From contig NZ_PQBS01000004.1 of the NCBI RefSeq assembly GCF_002911695.1, positions 16,001-80,000 on the forward strand: a DNA stretch of 64,000 nucleotides, given 5' to 3'. The notes under the pieces are model-generated. The model was not told the origin of the DNA, ran no database searches, and worked only from the letters and a program-made list of their open reading frames with translations. This DNA comes from Gracilimonas amylolytica (GTDB lineage Bacteria > Bacteroidota > Rhodothermia > Balneolales > Balneolaceae). Shown in pieces: positions 32,649-41,527 of the stretch (position 1 is its first letter; every line of letters starts with the position of its first letter). A program made the position numbers and the translations under genes.

Positions 32649-35600
32649 TACTTTTCTACTCCGGGAACATTCATTGGCTCGGTATTCTGCCACCAAAAGG
32701 TCGGTAATTCTCGCTGATTTGGAAATACTTCATCCAGGGTTTCGGCTTCGTACATATACCCGTTCTTTAAAATAAATGCCAGGTCTTTCGAATTCCGGAT
32801 ATCATCCAATGGATTCGAGTTCAGGATCAACAGATCAGCTAATTTACCCTCTTCTATAGTTCCAAGGTCGGTATCCAAACCAATGGCTTCAGCACCCTGA
32901 ATGGTGGCTACTTTCAGGATATCATGTTCTGAAATACCACCCGACTGCATCGCCCAAAGTTCCCAATGGTAACCCAGGCCTTGTAACTGACCATGGCTTC
33001 CCACTCCGGCCCGGCCACCGGCTTCAACCAGATCTTTCACAAACACAGATTGTTCTTGAAACACATGTTCTTCTTCCATAAACCAGCCCGCATTTCGGCG
33101 CCGGGTACGTTCATCCAGATTATGATGTGGCATGAACCGCTGAAGCTTCACCTCATCATGGGGGCGCTCGGTAGCATAGTAATAATTCTCTGCCCAGGGA
33201 CCGCCATATGCTACAAGAAGAGTCGGAGTATAAACCGTTCTCGAAAAGGTTGTGAGATCGATCACATCTTTATAAAGTGGAAACACAGGGAAAGAATGCT
33301 CGTGCCCGGGATAACCGTCAATGACCTGAGTCAGGTTTTCCTTAAAATCCAAAGAACCTTCCGTTGTCGGCATTAATTGCTCTTCCTTGGCTGCCTGAAT
33401 GATCCACTGTCTCTGCTCACGGTTACCGGCTCCATACATCTTGATGGTTTTGGTATCATAATAGTCACTGTATCGCTTCATGACATCCCGGGCATGATCC
33501 AGATCTTTGATATTTTCACTGCTGAAAACACCCGGTCCGGTTGAGTACACTCTTGGTCCCAGCAGTTTTCCGGCATGAACCAGATCCTGATAGGTCAATA
33601 CATCCGTAGTAGCCGTTTGTGGGTCTCTGGTAGTTATAACACCATATGCCAGATTCGTCAGATAACTCCAAAATTCGCCACGATGCAGGTTCACAGGATG
33701 ACGGAAATGGGCATGTGTATCCACAAACCCGGGAATAATTGTCTTCCCAGAAACATCTCTGATCTCAGCTCCTGAAGGGACATCAACGTCTCCTCGCTCA
33801 CCGACTCCAATGATCCGGTTATTTCGGATCACAAGATCTGCATTTTCGATGATCTCATCATCATTCATAGTGACCACCGTTGCACCGCGAAGCACCAACA
33901 CTCCTTCAGGAATATCCCGATCGGCCATTACGCTTATCTTGATCTCCAGAGGCTTGTAGCCTTCATCTTCTTTCTTTTCTTCTTCTTTATCTTTCTCCGA
34001 TTCATCTTCACCTTCATCATCAGCCTCAGATTTTTCCTCCTCAGCTTCCATCTCTTTTGCAGCTTCAACGCTATCCTGATATGCTTCCTCGTCTTCAAGA
34101 TCATAGATCACATGGGCATTCCCGATGGACCAATGAATACGATTTGCATCCCAGCTCCAGGCCGGAAATTGTCCGCCAATATCGGTCAGTTTATTGCTTG
34201 GAAATGAACTTGAGGATCCACCCACTCTGATGTTCGGTGCCTCCCCTCCAACTTTTGGTACTGTCACAACAAATAGATCCGTTCCGATCTGTGCAAGCGC
34301 CTGATCTCCTTCGGGTGCCATGCGTATCCACGAGGCATTTCCTCCACCGCTTCGGCTCACTTCAAGATGTTCCTTTTCATCGGTTCCATCCCACCTGATT
34401 GATGACAAACCGCCCCAGCTGGAGAGATAAATTCGATCCGTTCCCTTTATAAAATGAGGGTTTGAGCGACCATTGGTGTAGGTAATGAAATTATTCTCAC
34501 TGCCATCGGCATCGATCCAGATCAGGTCACTTGTACCCTGAAAAGCCGATCTTTGTGTAGCATTTCTAAAATCCTGAGGCTGACCCTTGATCACTACAAT
34601 TCGGCTTCCATCATTATTCCACACCGGATCCTGAAAAACTCCTTCTTCTTCATTCAGTTGCTGAAGTCTACGACCATTTGGCTGAACCTTATAAAGTTTT
34701 CCGGTTTCGGGAGTCCAGGTTACAAAAGCGATCCATCTTCCATCCGGCGACCATACGGGTTGAGCCTGTGTTTCATCCAAATTCACCAGCTTTTGTGGTT
34801 TGCCATCAGGCAGCTCCATGGTATAAATTTCATTTAATGCAGTGAATGCGATCTTGCTCCCATCAGGTGAAGGAACCGCATCCCGGATCTGAGTGATCTC
34901 GAATTGTGGTGTATCCTCAATAGGATAATCGAAGTCCAATTCAGGACCAAGCTCGATCGTCCCTTTTACTCGGAACGGAATTTCTTGGGCATCCCCACCA
35001 TTTATGGGTAGCTTCCAGATCTTACCTCCGTAAGATGTGATCACAAATTGATTATCCGGAGTAAAGGACATTCCGGGCAGTACATCCCGTGTTGCCCGCG
35101 ACTCCTGATCATCATGCTGAACCGGATAGGCCAGCCAGCTCTCATCACCTGTATCAAGATCACGTTTCACCAAACCGGTGTGTTCATCGTGTCGGGTACC
35201 ATACACCAGCCATTTTCCATCGTTTGATAAAGTTGCCCGGAAGGATGATCCATAACGGTTACTTTGATTGGTGATCTCTCCGGTTTCCCTGTCATAGGTT
35301 GCGATCTGATATTGAGGCAGGGAGGCATTGTAATTCCAGGTTCCGGATCGTCTTGAAAACCACACATAACGATCATCAGGACCAAAAGCACCTTCAGTCA
35401 TGCGCAGGTTTCCGGGTTCATCGACCAAAGGAGTCCCTGAACCACCATCAATATGATACATCCAGATCTTATGGTTACCGGGATCATCCTTAGAGGCGAT
35501 CACATATTTACCATCCGGTGTCCACTCGGGCGACTGATATTCATTGTCCTTACCACGCGTAAGCTGCTCCGTTTCTTCGGTTTCCACATCGTAGATCCAA

Positions 35601-35983
35601 ACCCCTTCCCCGCCTGAGGCATCAGAAATGAAAGCGATCTTCGTGCCATCAGGGTTAAACCGGGGCTGACTATCGAACTGCATCCCTTTAGTGATCTGAG
35701 TCGCATCACCGCCTGATATGGGCATAGTGTACAGATCTCCCAAAAAGTCGAAAACTATGGTTTCACCGTCAGGACTCACATCCAGTGATATCCACGAACC
35801 TTCTGTCAGATCAAAGGAAAACTCCCTGCCGGGTTCCAGTGGCAGATCGTTAAGCTCTTCTTTATCGGTAGAATCAGGTTCTGCACTATCATCCTGTGCA
35901 AATACCATTTGAGAGGCGGAGCTAAATATTAACACCATCATGGTTAGTTTCAGAAAAGTGGAAGCAGTTTCAAACAATTTCAT
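32648..35983 (-). CDS. Secreted TolB-propeller/amidohydrolase fusion
   Basis: 1111 residues. Signal peptide (residues 1-29, ending MVFA), then a PD40/TolB-like propeller (residues about 55-620) with repeated SPDG/NPDG turns (WISLDVSPDGETIVFDF, RFNPDGTKIAFISD, SPEWTPDGKYVIA). A very acidic Glu/Lys linker follows (residues 635-690, EEEKSEADDEGEDESEKDKE), then an amidohydrolase/imidazolonepropionase-like TIM barrel. The metal motif is VDTHAHFRHP near residue 775, with later His in GYPGHEHSFP and GVGSHGQLQGLGYHWE and a C-terminal LGTIEEGKLADLLIL. Family members with this order are periplasmic metal-dependent hydrolases of unknown substrate. Monocistronic; followed by the nested inverted repeat. 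Confidence 0.88.
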   Translation of the reverse strand: MKLFETASTFLKLTMMVLIFSSASQMVFAQDDSAEPDSTDKEELNDLPLEPGREFSFDLTEGSWISLDVSPDGETIVFDFLGDLYTMPISGGDATQITKGMQFDSQPRFNPDGTKIAFISDASGGEGVWIYDVETEETEQLTRGKDNEYQSPEWTPDGKYVIASKDDPGNHKIWMYHIDGGSGTPLVDEPGNLRMTEGAFGPDDRYVWFSRRSGTWNYNASLPQYQIATYDRETGEITNQSNRYGSSFRATLSNDGKWLVYGTRHDEHTGLVKRDLDTGDESWLAYPVQHDDQESRATRDVLPGMSFTPDNQFVITSYGGKIWKLPINGGDAQEIPFRVKGTIELGPELDFDYPIEDTPQFEITQIRDAVPSPDGSKIAFTALNEIYTMELPDGKPQKLVNLDETQAQPVWSPDGRWIAFVTWTPETGKLYKVQPNGRRLQQLNEEEGVFQDPVWNNDGSRIVVIKGQPQDFRNATQRSAFQGTSDLIWIDADGSENNFITYTNGRSNPHFIKGTDRIYLSSWGGLSSIRWDGTDEKEHLEVSRSGGGNASWIRMAPEGDQALAQIGTDLFVVTVPKVGGEAPNIRVGGSSSSFPSNKLTDIGGQFPAWSWDANRIHWSIGNAHVIYDLEDEEAYQDSVEAAKEMEAEEEKSEADDEGEDESEKDKEEEKKEDEGYKPLEIKISVMADRDIPEGVLVLRGATVVTMNDDEIIENADLVIRNNRIIGVGERGDVDVPSGAEIRDVSGKTIIPGFVDTHAHFRHPVNLHRGEFWSYLTNLAYGVITTRDPQTATTDVLTYQDLVHAGKLLGPRVYSTGPGVFSSENIKDLDHARDVMKRYSDYYDTKTIKMYGAGNREQRQWIIQAAKEEQLMPTTEGSLDFKENLTQVIDGYPGHEHSFPVFPLYKDVIDLTTFSRTVYTPTLLVAYGGPWAENYYYATERPHDEVKLQRFMPHHNLDERTRRRNAGWFMEEEHVFQEQSVFVKDLVEAGGRAGVGSHGQLQGLGYHWELWAMQSGGISEHDILKVATIQGAEAIGLDTDLGTIEEGKLADLLILNSNPLDDIRNSKDLAFILKNGYMYEAETLDEVFPNQRELPTFWWQNTEPMNVPGVEK

Positions 35984-36294
35984 AGGTACTGAATTAGATT
36001 ATAATGATGGGTGAAGCTAAAAAATTTAATTACTCAGCCCAACGTTTTTACAAGTATATACAAGAGTGCCAACTATATCTTGATTGTAAACATAATTGAA
36101 TGGAACACTGATAACGCTGATCCAGCAGTTGGGCGCGGATTTTAAATTGTCACATTTTTCTTACAACTAATCAGCGAAGATCCGCACAATCCACCTCATG
36201 TGCGTTCAATTCTTTAGTTAGCCAAAGCTCAGAATTCTTCACAACCCAAAACATTGGATTTCAGAAATGTTATCTTCCTCAAAAATTTTCATCT
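35984..36294. other. 311-base gene-free divergent region with a degenerate repeat
   Basis: It holds promoters for the amidohydrolase (minus) and pyrF (plus), which I cannot place exactly. From about 36095 to 36215 there is a degenerate, partly palindromic stretch (GAATGGAACACTGATAACGC, a GCGCGGAT in the middle, AATCAGCG and GATCCGCAC on the right). The same motif family recurs at 38627-38733. No ORF or RNA fold of a known class is seen. Confidence 0.6.
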
Positions 36295-37134
36295 ATGACC
36301 TTTTCCGAAAAATTACATCGATCTGTTTCGAATACAGGTTCTACCCTATGTGTGGGTTTAGACCCTAACCTGGAACTTCTCCCCCAATCCGTAAAAGATC
36401 AGTTTGACAGCCCTGAAGAACAAGTTTCTTATTTCTGCAAATTAGTGATCGATTACACTTCCGAATACTGTGCCGCTTTTAAGCCTAATCTGGGTTTTTT
36501 TGAAGCATTGGGTCCCAATGGACTTTCAGTATTTGAAGAAGTCATTGAGCATATTCCAAGTGACAAGATCATTATAGCCGATGCCAAGAGAGGTGATATC
36601 AGCTCCACAGCCGAACACTATAAAAAAGCGTTCTGGGATGAATTTGACGTGGATGCAGTGACCCTGAATCCACTTATGGGATTTGAAACTTTGGAAGCAT
36701 TTTCCAAGAATGAGTCGAAGGGAGTTTACGTGCTCACCCTTACCTCAAATCCGGGTGCTGATGATTTTCTCAAAAAGCCATTTCGTGGATTTGACCTTAT
36801 GGCTCAGTTCATAGCCGATCAGCTTGCTAAAAGATCTACATCCGCCACCACCCACTTGGGCATGGTGATTGGTGCCACACAGGCAGAGGAATCGGAATCT
36901 GTCCTGTCCTATCACAGCGAAGGAGCCTTGTTGATCCCCGGAATTGGAGCTCAGGGCGGATCAGTTTCGGAACTTGAAAAGGCCTTACGAAATCATAAAG
37001 GCATTCCACTGATCAATTCCAGCCGTGGAATCATCTATGCCGGCAAAGATGAAGGTGATTGGCCTGAATATGTGGCAGAGGCTGCACGAAATATGAAGCA
37101 AAAGTTGAATCAGATCACACAACGGTATGTCTAA
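36295..37134 (+). CDS. pyrF: Orotidine-5'-phosphate decarboxylase (type 2)
   Basis: 279 residues; OMP to UMP, last step of pyrimidine synthesis. The active-site Lys/Asp signature is IIADAKRGDISSTAEHYKKAF; SNTGSTLCVGLDPNLELLP opens the protein and LIPGIGAQGG carries the phosphate-binding loop. Length and motifs fit the mycobacterial/longer type 2 group. The ATG at 36295 is close after AAATTTTCATCT. It overlaps rnhA by eight bases, so the two are translationally coupled although unrelated in function. Confidence 0.95.
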   Translation: MTFSEKLHRSVSNTGSTLCVGLDPNLELLPQSVKDQFDSPEEQVSYFCKLVIDYTSEYCAAFKPNLGFFEALGPNGLSVFEEVIEHIPSDKIIIADAKRGDISSTAEHYKKAFWDEFDVDAVTLNPLMGFETLEAFSKNESKGVYVLTLTSNPGADDFLKKPFRGFDLMAQFIADQLAKRSTSATTHLGMVIGATQAEESESVLSYHSEGALLIPGIGAQGGSVSELEKALRNHKGIPLINSSRGIIYAGKDEGDWPEYVAEAARNMKQKLNQITQRYV

Positions 37135-37576
37135 CAAACCTGAAGTCATTGTTTATACAGATGGAGCCTGCAGCGGAAACCCCGGTCCGGGTGGATGGGG
37201 AGCTATTCTAAAATGGAATGGAACGGAAAAAGAACTTTCGGGAGGGCATCCTCAAACCACCAATAACCGCATGGAAATGCAGGCAGTGATCGAGGCATTG
37301 AAGGCACTCAAAAAGCCCTGCCTGGTAAAAATTCACAGTGACAGTGCCCTTATCATAAACGCATTCCAACAAGGATGGATCAAAAACTGGCAAAAACGGG
37401 GGTGGCGTAAATCCAACAAAAAACCGGTTGAGAACAAAGAGCTGTGGCAGGATATGCTAAAAGCCATGGAGCCACATGAAGTTGTTTGGGTGAAGGTAAA
37501 GGGACATGCTGGTATTGAGTTGAACGAGCGAGCAGACCAACTGGCTGTCGCAGCTACGCAGCGAATTCAAAATTAA
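37127..37576 (+). CDS. rnhA: Ribonuclease HI
   Basis: 149 residues; degrades the RNA strand of RNA-DNA hybrids. The catalytic acids are in VIVYTDGACSGNPGPGGWGA (Asp), NNRMEMQAVIEAL (Glu), KIHSDSALII (Asp) and NERADQLA (Asp). The basic handle region (KNWQKRGWRKSNKKPVENKELW) typical of the E. coli type is present. The start overlaps the end of pyrF by eight bases. It converges on tsaD. Confidence 0.97.
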   Translation: MSNKPEVIVYTDGACSGNPGPGGWGAILKWNGTEKELSGGHPQTTNNRMEMQAVIEALKALKKPCLVKIHSDSALIINAFQQGWIKNWQKRGWRKSNKKPVENKELWQDMLKAMEPHEVVWVKVKGHAGIELNERADQLAVAATQRIQN

Positions 37577-37578
37577 AG

Positions 37579-37598
37579 ATTCAAAATGTTGAATTTTT
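37579..37598 (+). terminator. Weak terminator candidate after rnhA
   Basis: ATTCAA (37579-37584), loop AATG, TTGAAT (37589-37594), followed by TTTT. A/T-only stem pairs make it weak; it is the only candidate in the 25-base gap between convergent rnhA and tsaD. Confidence 0.35.
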
Positions 37599-37601
37599 AA
37601 T

Positions 37602-38588
37602 TCACGAAAGTGAAGAAAAAGGCACCAGGTCCAGATCATCAAACAGCCCCAGATCAGCCTTCATCTTTCCGGTGATTGCGATCATGGCGGCATTATCGGT
37701 GCAGTAGCTTAATTTTGGAGAGTAAAATTGCACTCCCATTTTTTCTGCCATTTTCAGGGATTTCTCCCGAAGCATGGAATTGGCGGAAACTCCCCCTGCA
37801 AGCAATACCGTTTTCACTCCCGTTTGCTCGATCGCCCGCTTTAATTTCTTTACCAACACTTCCGAAATGGCAAAGGATACGCTGGCACATAAATCATTCA
37901 AATGCTCCTGTATCCAATCCTCGTCCTTATCTTGTAAATAATACAGTACGCTTGTTTTTAAACCCGAAAAACTGAAATCCAACCCTTCATGCAGTAACGC
38001 CTGTGGAAATTTGTGAAATTTAGGATCACCTTCCTTTGCCAGCCTGTCCATATGCGGTCCGGCCGGATAGGGCAAACCCAAAAGCTTACCGATCTTGTCA
38101 AAAGCCTCGCCGGCAGCATCATCACGGGTTTCACCAATGATCTCATGTTCAAATGGAGATCTTACATGAACTAATTGCGTGTGCCCCCCGGATACGGTAA
38201 GGGCGATCAGCGGAAACTCCGGCTGATGATCGATGAAATTAGCGTAGATATGCGCATCCATATGATTCACCCCGATCAATGGAATGTTTCTTGATAAAGC
38301 CAACCCTTTAGCAAAACAAATTCCCACCAGAAGTGAACCGAGTAAACCCGGTCCCTGAGTAACGGCAATAGCCTCAATTTCATCCAATGAGGTTTCACTT
38401 TCTTCGAGGGCTTGCTGAACCGTTTGCGTAATGGTTTTCTGGTGCGCACGGGAAGCTAATTCCGGTACCACTCCGCCAAACTGAAGGTGTACGGATTGTG
38501 CGGCAATAACATTGGATAGAACTCCTTGGTCGGTTAAAACTGCCGCAGAGGTATCGTCACAAGAAGATTCAATGGCTAAAATTTTCAT
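37602..38588 (-). CDS. tsaD: tRNA threonylcarbamoyladenosine transferase catalytic subunit
   Basis: 328 residues; with TsaB/TsaE it places t6A at position 37 of ANN-decoding tRNAs. ASKHA fold: MKILAIESSCDDTSAAVL, the metal-binding HMDAHIYANF (His-x3-His), VSGGHTQLV, PAGPHMDRLAKEG and the last metal Asp in YCTDNAAMIA. Start, length and motifs are all standard. The other subunits are not in this window. It converges on rnhA. Confidence 0.97.
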   Translation of the reverse strand: MKILAIESSCDDTSAAVLTDQGVLSNVIAAQSVHLQFGGVVPELASRAHQKTITQTVQQALEESETSLDEIEAIAVTQGPGLLGSLLVGICFAKGLALSRNIPLIGVNHMDAHIYANFIDHQPEFPLIALTVSGGHTQLVHVRSPFEHEIIGETRDDAAGEAFDKIGKLLGLPYPAGPHMDRLAKEGDPKFHKFPQALLHEGLDFSFSGLKTSVLYYLQDKDEDWIQEHLNDLCASVSFAISEVLVKKLKRAIEQTGVKTVLLAGGVSANSMLREKSLKMAEKMGVQFYSPKLSYCTDNAAMIAITGKMKADLGLFDDLDLVPFSSLS

Positions 38589-38626
38589 ACTTCAAAGATA
38601 CGAATGTTGCACCTGAAAGACATGAA

Positions 38627-38733
38627 GAATGGAACGCGGATTAGGCGGATTGAGCGGATTTTCGCAGGCTTACGATTATTTCTTTCCTTTCCATGACTAT
38701 CCACAACATTTGCGTTATCCGTGTTCTATTCCA
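38627..38733. repeat. Degenerate GGAACrCGGATwA palindromic repeat
   Basis: Left part GAATGGAACGCGGATTAGGC followed by GGATTGAGCGGATTTTCGC; right part GCGTTATCCGTGTTCTATTCC is its imperfect reverse complement (AACACGGATAACGC). It lies in the 230-base gap between tsaD and dnaK. The half-site is shared with 36100-36124. Confidence 0.6.
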
Positions 38734-38754
38734 TTGATCTCCACAAACAAAAAA

Positions 38755-38783
38755 ATCCCGCTCCGGGAAAACCAAAGCGGGAT
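38755..38783 (-). terminator. Intrinsic terminator of dnaK
   Basis: ATCCCGCT (38755-38762) pairs with AGCGGGAT (38776-38783); on the minus strand the stem is followed by a run of seven U. It lies 35 bases past the dnaK stop. Confidence 0.88.
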
Positions 38784-38818
38784 CTTAAATTTATCGAGAG
38801 TAAGTGAGAAAACTCAGC

Positions 38819-40762
38819 TTACTTCTTGTCGTCTTCGTCATCAACTACTTCATAGTCGGCATCAACGGCATCGTCGCCACTGTCTGCGCTATCAGAAGCT
38901 GTTTCGCCCTGAGCGCCGGCACCTTCAGCACCTGCGGCTCCGCCTGCTGCAGCTTCTTCCTGAGTAGCTTTGTAGATCTCTTCAGAAGCACCGGACCAGG
39001 CCTGATTTACAGCTTCGATAGCTGCATCGATCTCGTCGATGTTCTCTTCTTTGTGAGCTTTCTCTAGGTTTTCAACGGCCTCTTCAATAGCCTTCTTGTT
39101 CTCATCAGAGATCTTATCTCCGTATTCATCAAGCTGCTTCCTGGTTGAGAACACCAGGCTGTCGGCCTGATTCAATTTCTCTACCCGCTCTTTGATCTGT
39201 TTGTCTTCTTCTGCATGCTCTTCCGCAGCTTTCTTCATTTTTTCGATCTCCTCTTCGGATAATCCTGAAGAAGATTCGATACGGATACTTTGCTCTTTTC
39301 CGGTTCCTTTGTCTTTCGCGGTAATGTTCAACACACCGTTTGCGTCAATATCGAAGGTCACTTCGATCTGAGGCACTCCTCGTGGTGCCGGTGGAATTCC
39401 ATCTAAGTGGAAGCGGCCAAGGGTTCGGTTATCCTGAGCTTTGGCACGTTCACCCTGCAGTACATGGATCTCTACGCTGGACTGATTGTCAGCGGCAGTA
39501 GAGAATACCTGCGACTTACTGGTTGGGATCGTACTGTTAGACTCGATCAATGGAGTCATCACACCACCCATGGTTTCAATTCCCAGAGTCAGCGGAGTCA
39601 CGTCGAGAAGAACTACATCTTCCACATCACCGGACATCACACCACCCTGAATGGCAGCACCTACGGCAACCACTTCATCAGGATTTACGCCTTTGCTTGG
39701 GTCTTTGCCAAAGAAGGCTTTTACTTCTTCCTGAATTTTTGGAATTCGGGTTGAACCACCCACCAGAATGACCTGATCGATATCAGACTTTGACAGTCCG
39801 GCATCATCAAGCGCTTTCTTGCAAGGGTCGATGGATCGTTTTACAAGATCATCAACCAATTGCTCAAATTTGGCACGGCTCAAGTCTATATTCAGGTGTT
39901 TAGGTCCTGAGTCAGTAGCCGTCACAAACGGTAGGTTGATATTGGTTTTCTGTGAGCTTGAAAGCTCGATCTTGGCTTTCTCAGCAGCATCTTTGAGTCG
40001 CTGCATTGCCATTGGATCTTTGCGAAGGTCGATGCCTTCATCTTTCTTAAATTCGTCTGCCAGGAAATCAATGATGCGCTGATCAAAGTCATCGCCACCG
40101 AGGTGAGTATCACCGTTGGTTGATTTCACTTCAAATACACCGTCACCGAGTTCCAGAATTGAAACATCAAAGGTACCACCACCAAGGTCATACACAACGA
40201 TGGTCTGGTCATCATCTTTTTTATCCAAACCATAAGCCAGTGAAGCAGCGGTTGGCTCGTTGATGATACGCTTCACTTCAAGTCCGGCAATTTTTCCGGC
40301 TTCCTGAGTGGCTTTACGCTGGGCATCATTAAAGTATGCAGGAACCGTAATTACAGCTTCTGTTACCTTTTCACCCAGATATTCTTCAGCGGTTTGCTTC
40401 ATTTTCTGAAGAACCATAGCTGATATTTCCTGTGGTGCATATTTACGGTCTTCGATCTCAACACGTGCCGTGCCGTCGTCACCTTTTACCACTTTATAAG
40501 AAACCTGCTTGGTCTCTCCTTTAACCTCATCAAACATGCGGCCCATGAATCTCTTCACGGATGCCACTGTCTTATCCGGGTTGGTGATCGCCTGACGTTT
40601 AGCAGGGGCACCTACCAGTCGCTCTCCATCTTTGGAGAAAGCCACAACAGAAGGTGTCGTTCTTCCACCCTCACTGTTCTGAATAACCACCGGCTCACCG
40701 CCTTCCATTACGGCCACGCATGAGTTGGTTGTTCCTAAGTCAATTCCTATGATTTTTCCCAT
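38819..40762 (-). CDS. dnaK: Chaperone DnaK (Hsp70)
   Basis: 647 residues. ATPase domain with [40 protein letters not shown] and [14 protein letters not shown]; then the substrate domain ([18 protein letters not shown]) and a Gly/Ala/acidic tail ending [10 protein letters not shown]. Co-chaperone genes dnaJ and grpE are not adjacent. The small heat-shock gene lies 160 bases upstream on the same strand, possibly co-regulated; the gap holds AT-rich sequence and ATGAAG-type microrepeats. No CIRCE-like inverted repeat was found in the gap. Confidence 0.98.
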   Translation of the reverse strand: MGKIIGIDLGTTNSCVAVMEGGEPVVIQNSEGGRTTPSVVAFSKDGERLVGAPAKRQAITNPDKTVASVKRFMGRMFDEVKGETKQVSYKVVKGDDGTARVEIEDRKYAPQEISAMVLQKMKQTAEEYLGEKVTEAVITVPAYFNDAQRKATQEAGKIAGLEVKRIINEPTAASLAYGLDKKDDDQTIVVYDLGGGTFDVSILELGDGVFEVKSTNGDTHLGGDDFDQRIIDFLADEFKKDEGIDLRKDPMAMQRLKDAAEKAKIELSSSQKTNINLPFVTATDSGPKHLNIDLSRAKFEQLVDDLVKRSIDPCKKALDDAGLSKSDIDQVILVGGSTRIPKIQEEVKAFFGKDPSKGVNPDEVVAVGAAIQGGVMSGDVEDVVLLDVTPLTLGIETMGGVMTPLIESNSTIPTSKSQVFSTAADNQSSVEIHVLQGERAKAQDNRTLGRFHLDGIPPAPRGVPQIEVTFDIDANGVLNITAKDKGTGKEQSIRIESSSGLSEEEIEKMKKAAEEHAEEDKQIKERVEKLNQADSLVFSTRKQLDEYGDKISDENKKAIEEAVENLEKAHKEENIDEIDAAIEAVNQAWSGASEEIYKATQEEAAAGGAAGAEGAGAQGETASDSADSGDDAVDADYEVVDDEDDKK

Positions 40763-40922
40763 TGGTCTGTTCTGTTTTACTTTTTACTGTTATTAATATT
40801 CTTTTTATAGTGATGAGTGATCAAGTAATGAAGCAAGTTTTTCTGATTCTTTACTCGTTCATTCAAAATCTCACTGATAGTTTTATAAGACTACTTTATT
40901 GCTCATCACTTCATTACTAAAC

Positions 40923-41357
40923 TTATTTAACCGGAATGGACTGTGAGTCCTTCAATGCCTCCGACTTTGGCATGGCGATCGTCAGAACGCCGTTTCTGAA
41001 ACTGGCAGACACTTCTGCTGCATTCACATTCTGAGGAACGGCAAATGCGCGGGCAAAAGCACCACGTCGTCGTTCCTGTCGCTTGAATTCTTCTTCGTCT
41101 CCGGCAGTAATCTCACGTTCACCTTTCACCGTAAGCACATTGTTTTTCAGGGAGATCCCAATTTCTTTTTTTGATAGTCCGGGTAGATCCAGCATGATCT
41201 TATACTCATCCTCACTTTCCAGGATATCGCAATCGGGAGCAAAGTCTTTTTCATCATTGGCCAAAGGCACCACTTTTTCCACAAACTGCTGAATGTCCTT
41301 CCCCAGCTTGGACAGGTGCCGCTCAATTTCGATACCAAATTCTGTAAAATCTCCCAT
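40923..41357 (-). CDS. Small heat-shock protein (Hsp20/alpha-crystallin)
   Basis: 144 residues; ATP-independent holdase chaperone forming oligomers. The alpha-crystallin domain runs from about residue 45 to 135: DEYKIMLDLPGLSKKEIGIS, LTVKGER, AFAVPQNVNAAEVSASFRNG and VLTIAMPK. It closes with the I-x-I/V-type tail QSIPVK. The ATG at 41357 is kept. About 36 bases upstream sits a strong sigma-54-like -24/-12 match, so nitrogen/stress-type sigma-54 control with an activator is suggested. dnaK follows on the same strand. Confidence 0.95.
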   Translation of the reverse strand: MGDFTEFGIEIERHLSKLGKDIQQFVEKVVPLANDEKDFAPDCDILESEDEYKIMLDLPGLSKKEIGISLKNNVLTVKGEREITAGDEEEFKRQERRRGAFARAFAVPQNVNAAEVSASFRNGVLTIAMPKSEALKDSQSIPVK

Positions 41358-41392
41358 GTGCGTAATGGTTTATTCAAATTCATAAGTAGATA

Positions 41393-41409
41393 AGCAATAC
41401 CAATGCCAA
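41393..41409 (-). promoter_or_regulatory. Sigma-54-like -24/-12 promoter of the small heat-shock gene
   Basis: On the minus strand: TTGGCATTGGTATTGCT. It matches YTGGCAcgN4TTGCW except at the weak 'cg' pair, with GG and GC separated by exactly ten bases. Transcription would begin near 41382, about 25 bases before the ATG. If right, expression needs an AAA+ activator. Confidence 0.55.
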
Positions 41410-41425
41410 CTTTTGAAGAGCGTAT

Positions 41426-41457
41426 CAATACTGACGTAATGACCGACGTATTGTCAG
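41426..41457. promoter_or_regulatory. Possible activator site upstream of the hsp20 promoter
   Basis: CAATAC (41426-41431) and GTATTG (41448-41453) form an inverted repeat with a 16-base spacer. Within it GACGTAAT and GACGTATT repeat directly at 12-base spacing, and CTGAC/GTCAG (41431-41435, 41453-41457) forms a second symmetry. The centre is about 60 bases upstream of the predicted start, closer than usual for a sigma-54 enhancer. Confidence 0.35.
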
Positions 41458-41527
41458 AAGTGGTGGGTGATAAATTGATAAGAAATGAAGTAGGCTAAAT
41501 GATACTATCGATTTACTTCATCACTCT

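Noticed and set aside
41403..41498. 31-codon open frame (MPTFEERINTDVMTDVLSEV and more) between aroA and hsp20
   Set aside because: A frame this long is common by chance, it overlaps the likely promoter region, and no homologue comes to mind.
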